Below, one piece after another: positions 40,776-48,582 of a DNA stretch of 64,000 nucleotides (its first letter is position 1; each line of letters begins with the position of its first letter). The notes beneath the pieces are model-generated. The model searched no databases. It had not been told where the DNA came from and saw nothing but the letters and a program-made list of their open reading frames with translations. The translations under genes were made by a program, and so were the position numbers. This stretch comes from Ndongobacter massiliensis (lineage in GTDB: Bacteria > Bacillota > Clostridia > Tissierellales > Peptoniphilaceae): assembly GCF_900120375.1 (NCBI RefSeq), contig NZ_LT635480.1, forward strand, positions 868,001 through 932,000. Direction: 5' to 3'.

Positions 40776-42680
40776 CTACCGCCGCGTATGAATTTCGTCC
40801 ACCAGTGTGCGCTTAAAATCGTCCCACGCAAGGGTCTGTGTATCTTTCGATCCGTAGTGGCGCACCGTGACGCTTCGCTGCTCAACTTCTTGATCGCCGA
40901 TTACCAGCTGATAGGTCACCTTGGCGACTTGCGCATTGCGGATCTTCTTCCCAAGGGTCTCCTCGCTGTCATCGACGGAAACGCGTACGCCTTCTGCTTC
41001 CAATTCGCGCGCCAATGCCTGACAGGCAGCGCCGTGCGCCTCGCGGTTGACCGGAATCAGGGCAACTTGCGTCGGGGCCAGCCAGGTCGGAAATGCCCCG
41101 GCATAATGTTCAATTAAAATACCAATAAAGCGTTCAATCGAGCCGTACGCCACGCGGTGAATCACGATGGGCTGATGCTTTTCCCCGTCCGCTCCGACGT
41201 ACTCGGCATGAAAGCGCTGCGGCAGCTGAAAGTCCAGCTGAATCGTTCCGCACTGCCAAGTGCGCCCGATGGAGTCTTCCAGATGGTAATCAATTTTCGG
41301 GCCGTAGAACGCACCGTCGCCCTCATTGACGACATAGGGCAGTCCGATTGCCTCCAATGCCGTGCGCAAACCATCGGTCGCCTGTTCCCACTCTTCATCC
41401 GTGCCCATGGAATCCTCCGGGCGCGTCGAAAGCTCTACATGATACTTGAAGCCGAATTTTTTGTACAATTTGTCGATGAGACCGGCGATGCGCCGTACTT
41501 CATCGGTAATTTGTTCCGGGGTGATAAAGATATGCGCATCATCTTGGGTAAAGCAACGCACCCGCATGAGTCCGTGCAGCGCCCCGCTCATCTCGTGGCG
41601 GTGCACCACGCCCATTTCCGCCAAGCGCAGCGGCAAATCGCGGTAGGAACGCGGCTTCGACTTATATACCAGCATTGCACCGGGGCAATTCATCGGTTTG
41701 ATCGCATAATCCTCGTCGTCTATTTTCGTCGTATACATATTTTCGCGGTAGTGAGCCCAATGTCCGGACTCTTCCCACAGACGCCGACTGAGAATCATCG
41801 GCGTGGAAATCTCCAAATAGCCCTCGCGCACGTGAATTTCCCGCCAATATTCCATCAAGGCATTCTTGAGTCGCATTCCATTCGGCAAGAACACCGGGAA
41901 ACCGGGTCCTTCGTCCAGGATGGTGAACAGTTCCATTTCGCGACCCAGTTTTCGGTGATCGCGGCGCTTCGCTTCTTCGATGCGTTCCAGATATTCATCC
42001 AACAATGCCTTTTTCGGAAAACAGGTTCCGTAAATGCGCGTCAACATCGTATTGTGCTCGTCCCCGCGCCAATACGCGCCCGCCAGACTGGTCAGCTTGA
42101 ATGCCTTTATCTGCCCCGTGCGCATCAAATGCGGTCCCGCGCACAGATCGGTAAAATCATCCTGGCGGTAAAAGCTGATGACTTCCCCCTCCGGCAAATC
42201 TTTTACCAACTCCACCTTGTACGGCTGCTCCAATTTTTCAAAATACGCAATCGCTTCTTCGCGGCTCATCTTAAAGCGCTCAATCGGATCATCCGCTTTG
42301 ACAATTTTTTTCATCTCCGCTTCAATTTTCGGCAGATCCTCTTCTACAAGCGGCTCCGGAAACTCGATATCGTAATAAAAGCCGTCCTTAATTGCCGGGC
42401 CGATCGCAAACTTCGCCCCGGGATACAGCCGCTGCACGGCCTGCGCCATCAAATGCGATGCCGAATGACGGAAGGCATGCCGACCGTATTCATCCTCAAA
42501 ATTTAACACGGAAAAAGACGCCCCTTCCGGAACTTCCGTGCGCAAATCCACCGGTTCACCGTTAATGACTGCCGCGCAGGCAGCACGCGCAAGCCCCGGA
42601 CTGATCGACTTTGCCACTTCGTAAGCGCTCAATCCCTTTTCAACGGAAAAAGCACTGCCGTCTTTTAGTGTAATATTCAT
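40776..42680 (-). CDS. thrS: Threonyl-tRNA synthetase
   Basis: Charges tRNA-Thr and edits mischarged serine. 634 residues. In order: TGS domain (MNITLKDGSAFSVEKG), editing domain with HSASHLMAQAV and the Cys-containing DLCAGPHLM, class II core with motif 2 FRHEMSG-like VVHRHEMSGALHGLMRVR, motif 3 HRVAYGSIERFIGILIEHYAGAFP (cited in part), and the C-terminal anticodon-binding domain (PTQVALIPVN). The start is ATG 42680 after AGGAGG, 38 bases downstream of hisS. That gap is too short for its own T-box leader, so it relies on the hisS promoter. Confidence 0.97.
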   Translation of the reverse strand: MNITLKDGSAFSVEKGLSAYEVAKSISPGLARAACAAVINGEPVDLRTEVPEGASFSVLNFEDEYGRHAFRHSASHLMAQAVQRLYPGAKFAIGPAIKDGFYYDIEFPEPLVEEDLPKIEAEMKKIVKADDPIERFKMSREEAIAYFEKLEQPYKVELVKDLPEGEVISFYRQDDFTDLCAGPHLMRTGQIKAFKLTSLAGAYWRGDEHNTMLTRIYGTCFPKKALLDEYLERIEEAKRRDHRKLGREMELFTILDEGPGFPVFLPNGMRLKNALMEYWREIHVREGYLEISTPMILSRRLWEESGHWAHYRENMYTTKIDDEDYAIKPMNCPGAMLVYKSKPRSYRDLPLRLAEMGVVHRHEMSGALHGLMRVRCFTQDDAHIFITPEQITDEVRRIAGLIDKLYKKFGFKYHVELSTRPEDSMGTDEEWEQATDGLRTALEAIGLPYVVNEGDGAFYGPKIDYHLEDSIGRTWQCGTIQLDFQLPQRFHAEYVGADGEKHQPIVIHRVAYGSIERFIGILIEHYAGAFPTWLAPTQVALIPVNREAHGAACQALARELEAEGVRVSVDDSEETLGKKIRNAQVAKVTYQLVIGDQEVEQRSVTVRHYGSKDTQTLAWDDFKRTLVDEIHTRR

Positions 42681-42718
42681 GATTCCTCCTAATTTCTATC
42701 GCTGTACGCTACACGAAA

Positions 42719-44062
42719 TCAAAACTTTGATAAAAAAGCATCCAGCATGAAAGATTCCTGTTCACCCGTTGCAAGGTCCTTGACCGAAATGCGCTGTTCG
42801 CGCCGCTCGGATTCCCCGATGGTCACCACATACGGCACATGGAGCCGATCGGCATATCCGAACTTTTTCTTCATCTTGCCAGATTCGAGATAAATCTGAC
42901 AGCGCACGCCGATGTCCCGCAACGCATTGATGACTTCGATGCTGCGCGTCAGATCGTCCTCACCCATGGGGACAACCAGCACCTGCAAATAATCGCTGTG
43001 CACTTCTTGCAGAAGACCCGCCGCCTGCAGCTGGTAAAAAAGGCGCGTCAAGCCGATGGAAACCCCGATGCCAGGCAGGTGCTCCTTGGTGAAATTCGAC
43101 GCCAAATTATCATAGCGTCCACCGGAACAAACCGAACCGATGGATTCATACCCCCTAAGGAAGGTTTCAAAGACTGTTCCCGTATAATAATCCAATCCAC
43201 GTGTGATCGAAAGATCGAGTGCAATTTCTTCTTCCGGGATGCCGAAAGCCTGCATCAACTCGTATACGCGAACAAACTCGGAAAGCCCTTCTTCAAAGCG
43301 CGTCCGCGCATCCTCATTGGGGGCTTTTTTCTGCTGTGTATCCGAAAAATCGCGCAGGGCCTGAATGACATCGGCGTTGCCCCGCACGCGCAAAAGTGTA
43401 AACAATGCCTCTGCCGCTTCCGTCTGCACGCCCGTTTCCATAAGCAGTACACGCACCTTTTCTTCTCCAATTTTCGGCAACTTGTCGATCGCGCGCAGCG
43501 CGTCCTCCGAGCGCTCGATGCCGAGGTAGGCGAAAATTCCGTTCAATAAACGACGGTTGTTCATGTGAAATGTCGCGGGCGGCAATGCCAGGGTATGAAA
43601 AAGGCGCCGAATGACGGACGGAATTTCCGCGTCATTGGGCAGAGCCAGTTGATCGCGCCCGATAATATCGATGTCGCACTGATAAAATTCGCGGTAGCGC
43701 CCCCGTTGACTGCGTTCACCGCGGTATACTTTTCCAATCTGATACCGCCGAAACGGAAATGCCAGTTCGCCCGCATGTTGTGCGACATAGCGCGCCAAGG
43801 GGACGGTCAAATCAAAGCGCAGCGATTGCTCCGATGGCCCGTCCAGCTTTTCAATGCGATAAATCTGTTTTGTCGTCTCTCCGCCGCCCTTGGAAAAAAG
43901 AATTTCATTTTTTTCAATCAACGGCGTATCCAAAGGCCAAAAGCCGTAGATCTGAAAGGTGTTCTCGATGGTCTGCCGCATCCGGTCAAAAAGCACCTGC
44001 TCCGCGGGAAGCAGTTCCATAAATCCCGATGGTATGCTCGGACTGATCAACGTTTCGCTCAT
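42719..44062 (-). CDS. hisS: Histidyl-tRNA synthetase
   Basis: Charges tRNA-His. 447 residues. Class II motif 1 region GFMELLPAEQVLFDRM, motif 2 YQIGKVYRGERSQRGRYREFYQCD (partial), HisRS signature 1 LDLSITRGLDYYTGTVFE and signature 2 SGGRYDNLASNF, followed by the anticodon-binding domain (VLVVPMGEDDL). The start is ATG 44062 after GGGAGG. It leads the hisS-thrS transcript from an extended -10 promoter about 100 bases upstream. Confidence 0.97.
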   Translation of the reverse strand: MSETLISPSIPSGFMELLPAEQVLFDRMRQTIENTFQIYGFWPLDTPLIEKNEILFSKGGGETTKQIYRIEKLDGPSEQSLRFDLTVPLARYVAQHAGELAFPFRRYQIGKVYRGERSQRGRYREFYQCDIDIIGRDQLALPNDAEIPSVIRRLFHTLALPPATFHMNNRRLLNGIFAYLGIERSEDALRAIDKLPKIGEEKVRVLLMETGVQTEAAEALFTLLRVRGNADVIQALRDFSDTQQKKAPNEDARTRFEEGLSEFVRVYELMQAFGIPEEEIALDLSITRGLDYYTGTVFETFLRGYESIGSVCSGGRYDNLASNFTKEHLPGIGVSIGLTRLFYQLQAAGLLQEVHSDYLQVLVVPMGEDDLTRSIEVINALRDIGVRCQIYLESGKMKKKFGYADRLHVPYVVTIGESERREQRISVKDLATGEQESFMLDAFLSKF

Positions 44063-44160
44063 TATTCCTCCCTTCCCGTCGTCGGCGCCGAAAGCCTATT
44101 GATGCGCAGTGGACGCTCCTTCACATACGCATCGCAACGGACTGTATTTTCTAAAAAAAT

Positions 44161-44169
44161 ATTATAACA
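44161..44169 (-). promoter_or_regulatory. Extended -10 promoter of hisS-thrS
   Basis: On the minus strand TGTTATAAT contains a perfect TATAAT (44161-44166) with the extended TGn. No -35 match is seen at 17-18 bases. The leader of about 92 bases is too short for a T-box. Confidence 0.65.
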
Positions 44170-44242
44170 CGTTTTGCAGAAGGGTTTTCGGAAAGACAAA
44201 TTCGCGGAAAAGCGACCGCGTCGACAGAAAAATTTTCGGCGT

Positions 44243-44275
44243 AAAAAAGCGGCACCGGACTTTCCGATGCCGCTT
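44243..44275 (-). terminator. Terminator after the NlpC/P60 gene
   Basis: The arms AAGCGGCA (44247-44254) and TGCCGCTT (44268-44275), plus an inner GGA/TCC pairing, form a hairpin with a run of T (44243-44246) on the minus strand. Confidence 0.85.
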
Positions 44276-44291
44276 CCGTTCTTCTTTTCTC

Positions 44292-45962
44292 TTAGTTGAA
44301 ATTGCGCCGCGCACAGACGAAACTGTCGTGCCAATAACCGCCCTGTCCGTCCAAGCTGACCGTGACCACCTGCATACCGCTGTAACTGCTGGCGTGAATC
44401 ATCACGCGTCCGCCGACGCAGAGCCCAACGTGCCCGATATTGCCGTTCACATAACCGTCCGTGTCAAAGAACACCAGATCGCCGGCCTGAATATTGTCCC
44501 AACTGACGTCGTAACCGTAGTACGCCTGGTCATCTGCCGTTCGGGCAATGTTAATATTCGTATGTTTATTAAAGAGCCAGTAAATCAGACCAGAGCAGTC
44601 AAATCCGACACCCGGTGTCGTACCGCCCCATACATAGGGCGTGCCGAGCTGTGCATAGGCATCCGCAATAATCGCGGACACGACATCAGTTGGCTCCGTC
44701 GGTTTCTCAACTTGCGTCGCCTGCACATAGGTCGCATAAACGTAGGCGGTCTGTCCGTTGTATGTAAAACGCACCCAATCGCCCTCACGCGTTCCCTCGA
44801 TGTACTGATTCAGCTCCGCCTTGCCGAGACTGGCATAGGATGTGCCCGGTCCCTTGCGGATATTAACATCGTATTCGTTAATATAGCCTGAAACAGATTC
44901 GCCTGCCGGCGGTTCCACCGGATTCGGCTTCTCTGGCTCGCTCGGTGTCGGCGTCGGTTCCGCCGGATTTTGATTCGTAAGGAATTCCAATACCGCATAG
45001 CCCGACCCGTCGCTCAAAACGAACCATTCGCCTTCCACACGTCCCTTCACCGCTTCTCCCTTGACAATCGTCTTGACGATTGCCGCATCCCGGGAAGCGG
45101 ACGCACGTACATTCAAGTCATCGGTTGTCCAGCGCGTTTCCTCCTGCGCTTCGCCCGGCTCGGTCGGTTCCGTCGGCGTCTGCGGCTCCACCGGCGTTTC
45201 CGGTACTGCCGGGGTTTCCGGTTCGGCGGGTTGCTCCGGTTCGGCGGGTTGTTCTGGTTCGGTGGGTTCCTGCGGTGTTTGCGCCTGCTCGGCTTCCTGT
45301 GCCGCTTTTTCCGCCGCTAGACGTGCTTCTTCCTGCTTTTTCGGCAGATTGTCTCCCGTCACGAGACCTTCCAATGTCTCCATCTCTTCCCATTGGACAT
45401 AGTCGGCGGAAACATATCCTGTCGTTTCTCCCCAGGCAAAGCGCACCCAATCGCCGCGTTTAATGCCTTCACGGATTACATCGCCATATTGGAGCGTTCC
45501 AATGATCTCAGCGTCTAAACTTTCCGAGGAACGAATGCTCAGCAGATCCGTGATGACGGTGCCGTCAAATGCCAACTCCTCCAACGGCGCTTCCACTTCG
45601 ACCGTTTTCTCTGGCTCCGGCTCCGGCTCGGGTGCGGGTTCCGGCGTCGACTCCTCCGGCTCCGATGTTTCTTCAGCGGGCTCCTCGGACACTTTTGGCG
45701 CTTCTTCTGCCAAAGAAATGGACTGCTGTTCGACGGATTCTTCCGGCACCGCCTCGGTCAGCACATACTGCACCGGTGCCACGGAAGACGACTGCTCCGC
45801 ATACGCTGAAACCTGTTCCGTACTTGCTTTCGCATACTCCTCCACCAGATTGCGCGTCATATAATCGGCGTTTGAAGAATCCATATGGATAAACTGCGCT
45901 GCCGTCACGGCACCGGCAACTCCGATGACGCCGACGAAGGCGCCCACTTGTTTCTTATTCAA
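44292..45962 (-). CDS. SH3-domain NlpC/P60 peptidoglycan hydrolase
   Basis: Secreted or membrane-tethered endopeptidase that cuts peptide stems of peptidoglycan. 556 residues from TTG 45962 (GGGGGAG upstream). Residues 6-24 form a signal or anchor helix. Three bacterial SH3 domains lie at about 134-190, 277-330 and 356-415, separated by Pro/Glu-rich linkers, one with repeated EPEQPA units. The NlpC/P60 domain (425-556) has the full catalytic set: Cys456 in GFDCSG, His511 in GHVGLCV and His523 in MIHASS. It is a monocistronic gene with a consensus promoter, a WalR-type box and its own terminator. Confidence 0.95.
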   Translation of the reverse strand: MNKKQVGAFVGVIGVAGAVTAAQFIHMDSSNADYMTRNLVEEYAKASTEQVSAYAEQSSSVAPVQYVLTEAVPEESVEQQSISLAEEAPKVSEEPAEETSEPEESTPEPAPEPEPEPEKTVEVEAPLEELAFDGTVITDLLSIRSSESLDAEIIGTLQYGDVIREGIKRGDWVRFAWGETTGYVSADYVQWEEMETLEGLVTGDNLPKKQEEARLAAEKAAQEAEQAQTPQEPTEPEQPAEPEQPAEPETPAVPETPVEPQTPTEPTEPGEAQEETRWTTDDLNVRASASRDAAIVKTIVKGEAVKGRVEGEWFVLSDGSGYAVLEFLTNQNPAEPTPTPSEPEKPNPVEPPAGESVSGYINEYDVNIRKGPGTSYASLGKAELNQYIEGTREGDWVRFTYNGQTAYVYATYVQATQVEKPTEPTDVVSAIIADAYAQLGTPYVWGGTTPGVGFDCSGLIYWLFNKHTNINIARTADDQAYYGYDVSWDNIQAGDLVFFDTDGYVNGNIGHVGLCVGGRVMIHASSYSGMQVVTVSLDGQGGYWHDSFVCARRNFN

Positions 45963-46010
45963 AGCAATCTCCCCCGTTCATTTTTTCTGTAACCTTTGTA
46001 ACCTGTTCTC

Positions 46011-46039
46011 ATCTTACCCGCATTTTTCAAGCATGTCAA
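46011..46039 (-). promoter_or_regulatory. Consensus promoter of the NlpC/P60 gene
   Basis: TTGACA (46034-46039) and TAAGAT (46011-46016) are exactly 17 bases apart on the minus strand. Downstream, in the leader, lies a direct repeat of GTTACA (plus-strand TGTAAC at 45988-45993 and 45997-46002). Confidence 0.85.
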
Positions 46040-46045
46040 TAGGAA

Positions 46046-46062
46046 GTTACAAAAAGATTACA
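46046..46062 (-). promoter_or_regulatory. Predicted WalR (YycF) binding box
   Basis: The minus strand reads TGTAAT-CTTTT-TGTAAC, an exact match to the WalR direct-repeat consensus TGTWAH-N5-TGTWAH. It lies six bases upstream of the -35 box, an activator position. WalR controls wall hydrolase genes in Firmicutes, which fits the downstream NlpC/P60 gene. Confidence 0.7.
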
Positions 46063-46126
46063 GCATGCCGCTTCCACAGTACCTAGCGATTTTCAGAAAT
46101 TGCTGTTCCATTGCTAAGGTCGAATT

Positions 46127-47011
46127 TTACGGACGCTCCTGCGCCGTGATCGCTTGTCGCAAACGCGCCGACCGTTGCGAAACGACCGTCACCGGAAGTG
46201 TCGCATCCAGCGCTTTCATCCATTGTGCCACGCGAGTCAAAACGGGGAACTCCGAAGCGTAGTGCCCCAAATCAATGAGACACAGCCCCGCCGCAACGGC
46301 CTCCAGTGCCATATGGTACTTGATATCTGCCGTAAGCAAGCAATCGCATCCCGCGCGCTTCGCCGCTTGCCAGTACTCACTGCCTGCTCCGCCGACAACC
46401 GCGATCCGCGAAATGCGCGTATTTTCGGCACCGTAAAATAGAATCGTTTTACTATCTAAAAGCTGTGCGGCTTTTTGCGCAAGCTCTTGGAGAGAACGGG
46501 GCGTGATTCGTCCCGTTCGACCCATTCCCGAAAATCCGACAAACTCTTTCCTGTCCGGCGATAAGGGGGAAGTATCCACCACTTGGTCTGACGTACCCGT
46601 CGATTCTGCAATAATTTTTTCTCTGTCCAAGGGATCCAAAACGGCACGATCCTGGAGTGAAAACAGATCTGCCAGCACATCATTGACGCCACCCGCCACG
46701 CAATCCAAAGGCGTGTGACACGCATAGACGGCAAGCCCGCTCTCCACCGTACGAAGCAGAAGCGCACCGCGGGGATCGTCTTCGACCATCCGTTGCATCG
46801 GATGAAACAAAATTGGATGATGCGTAAAAATTAAATTCGCACCGGTCTCCAGGGCGCGCGTCACAACCTCTTCCTCCAGGTCCAGCGCCACGATAGTGCC
46901 GGTCCACTGCTGCGAAAAGCGACCCACCTGTTTTCCGCTCGCATCCCAGGATTCCTGCAGAAAAAGTGGAACATGCGCTTCCCAGGCGTCAATCGCTTGC
47001 TGTATCTTCAT
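46127..47011 (-). CDS. Nif3-like dinuclear metal center protein (YqfO family)
   Basis: Conserved protein of the NIF3 family, linked in some work to GTP cyclohydrolase I activity type 2; role uncertain. 294 residues. Metal-site motifs are visible: ANLIFTHHPILFHP, YACHTPLDCVAGGVND and the C-terminal LIDLGHYASEFP. The usual ENWDNSGLQVG start reads ESWDASGKQVG. It lacks the large inserted domain found in Bacillus YqfO (about 370 residues). The start is ATG 47011 after GGAGTGAAG. In most Firmicutes it directly follows trmK; here a foreign-looking gene separates them. Confidence 0.92.
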   Translation of the reverse strand: MKIQQAIDAWEAHVPLFLQESWDASGKQVGRFSQQWTGTIVALDLEEEVVTRALETGANLIFTHHPILFHPMQRMVEDDPRGALLLRTVESGLAVYACHTPLDCVAGGVNDVLADLFSLQDRAVLDPLDREKIIAESTGTSDQVVDTSPLSPDRKEFVGFSGMGRTGRITPRSLQELAQKAAQLLDSKTILFYGAENTRISRIAVVGGAGSEYWQAAKRAGCDCLLTADIKYHMALEAVAAGLCLIDLGHYASEFPVLTRVAQWMKALDATLPVTVVSQRSARLRQAITAQERP

Positions 47012-47062
47012 ACTTCACTCCTTTCCGAACCGTCCGAGCATGCGTTCTTCCAAATAAAAGTC

Positions 47063-47746
47063 TTAAAACAAAACTTTTTTGTTCAAACCTGTATCACTCC
47101 AAGAAAGTCTATAAGCATTTTTCATAGGGTTCGATTTGATAACGTTCATTTCATAATCATCCCAAACAACTGCTACCTGATTTTCTATTGCAATCGCATC
47201 TGCTACTTGTCCGGAATAGCACTCATCAAAGCCTGCATATTCAGGCTCGTCATAATGAGGACAATGTAAATAAGGAATGATGCCCAAACCTTTAACCCAT
47301 TTTTGTTTTGGATTTTCAATATCTTCTATAAACTCACTATCACTATAACCTGCGATAAACCAGCATATAGAACCTGCACTTAAGCCGGACAGTACTTTCC
47401 CGCTTTTATAAGCTCTCATAAGGGTCTTATCTACAGCGTATTGTTTCCAAACTTCCATCATATAAGCAGTATTACCACCGCCAACATAAATGATGTCTGC
47501 TTTTTCAATCTTTTGTTGAACCTCTTCCCTACTTACTTCCACATTAGATAAATACAAGGTGTCAGTTTTGCACCCTAAACCCTCATATAATTCATTGATA
47601 GTCTCTATATATGGCTCAGCATCTTTACTTGCTGTAGGAATAAATAGGAAGTTTGGTTTTTCTTTTTTTGATGACTCAACAATAAATTGATCTATGTCGT
47701 AAGTTTGATTTTGAGATACTTCCCCGCCTCCAATAGAAATAATCAT
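47063..47746 (-). CDS. Peptidase S51 (dipeptidase E/cyanophycinase-like)
   Basis: Serine peptidase of the S51 family; close relatives cut Asp-Xaa dipeptides. 227 residues from ATG 47746 (GGAGG upstream). IISIGGGEVSQ starts the fold; the family signature DIIYVGGGNTAYMME and the nucleophile elbow GLSAGSICW (probable Ser123) are present, with a histidine in the LHCPHYDE segment. The gene is strikingly AT-rich, with TTA, ATA and AGA codons common, unlike its neighbours. It splits the normally adjacent trmK-nif3 pair, so recent acquisition is likely. Confidence 0.88.
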   Translation of the reverse strand: MIISIGGGEVSQNQTYDIDQFIVESSKKEKPNFLFIPTASKDAEPYIETINELYEGLGCKTDTLYLSNVEVSREEVQQKIEKADIIYVGGGNTAYMMEVWKQYAVDKTLMRAYKSGKVLSGLSAGSICWFIAGYSDSEFIEDIENPKQKWVKGLGIIPYLHCPHYDEPEYAGFDECYSGQVADAIAIENQVAVVWDDYEMNVIKSNPMKNAYRLSWSDTGLNKKVLF

Positions 47747-47831
47747 AAATTTCCTCCAATGTTTCAAATTTGTTTCTTTGGTAGAAGTCTTGAACTCCTT
47801 ATATTTACACAACTATTTGCCTCTATCACTA

Positions 47832-48560
47832 TTATGACAGGAAATCCATTGGTTCCATCGCGGATAAAAGCCGCCTCGCCGCATCCAGTTCCTGCACAAG
47901 GTGCTGCCTTCGCACTTGGGCGCGTCCGCTGCTCTCGGGCAGGTTCTGTAGAATCGCACGATAGGTCTTCACTTTTTGCGTAAGATGCGCACGGAGCGCC
48001 GGATCGCGTCGCCGAATCGGTTGTATCCCGTATTGCCACTCCGCCGGCGTATAGACGGGACCGGTTTCCCCCGGGGCAAGCGGGCGCGCGCAAAGCAGCT
48101 CATAGTAGTGCCCGCCGTCAAAAAATACCTGTTCTTCCGCAATGATAAACCGCTGTTCTGTCAAAAAACGGCGCACCACGTCCGTGTCATTGTGCGGAAG
48201 CAAAATAAGCTGCGCGCGTTTCCAGACCCCGCGCACCTGCGGTGCAGCAAGAATTCGACATAGAAGCGATCCGCCCATGCCCGCAATGACGACGGCATCT
48301 GCTTTTTCCCAGGGAAGGCCGACCAATCCGTCCGCCACGCAGGTCGTAATCTTCGCACGCATTGCCGGTGGCAAGGCCGGCAGAACAACTCGCAGTTTCT
48401 GCAGGGAGGCTGCGCTGATATCCGTTGCCAAAACCTGCTGAATGTCATTGCGCGCCGCGAGCCCAAGCGCAACAAAGCCGTGATCGCAGCCGACGTCCAC
48501 AACGGACGCCGACGGCGGCACGGCTTGAATCAATTGCTCAATACGATAACTGTGTTTCAA
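47832..48560 (-). CDS. trmK: tRNA (adenine-N1)-methyltransferase TrmK
   Basis: Methylates A22 of tRNA with S-adenosylmethionine. About 242 residues from TTG 48560, selected because GGAGGAAG lies nine bases upstream and the first residues LKHSYRIEQLIQAVPP match the family; the longer frame overlaps rpoD and is noise. The SAM loop is VVDVGCDHGFVAL, followed by VIAGMGGSLLCRIL (catalytic GMGG motif) and LLPHNDTDVVRRFL. The C-terminal helical segment is present. It follows rpoD by 22 bases, as yqfN does in Bacillus. Confidence 0.9.
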   Translation of the reverse strand: MKHSYRIEQLIQAVPPSASVVDVGCDHGFVALGLAARNDIQQVLATDISAASLQKLRVVLPALPPAMRAKITTCVADGLVGLPWEKADAVVIAGMGGSLLCRILAAPQVRGVWKRAQLILLPHNDTDVVRRFLTEQRFIIAEEQVFFDGGHYYELLCARPLAPGETGPVYTPAEWQYGIQPIRRRDPALRAHLTQKVKTYRAILQNLPESSGRAQVRRQHLVQELDAARRLLSAMEPMDFLS

Positions 48561-48582
48561 AAAAGAACTTCCTCCGAGGATA

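Noticed and set aside
41157-42506. 449-codon plus-strand open frame opposite thrS
   Set aside because: Antisense shadow of a complete threonyl-tRNA synthetase; no start context.
45180-45280. Minisatellite or CRISPR-like repeats in the NlpC gene
   Set aside because: The DNA repeats simply encode Pro/Glu linker units (EPEQPA, TPVEP) in frame within a coding region; no spacers.
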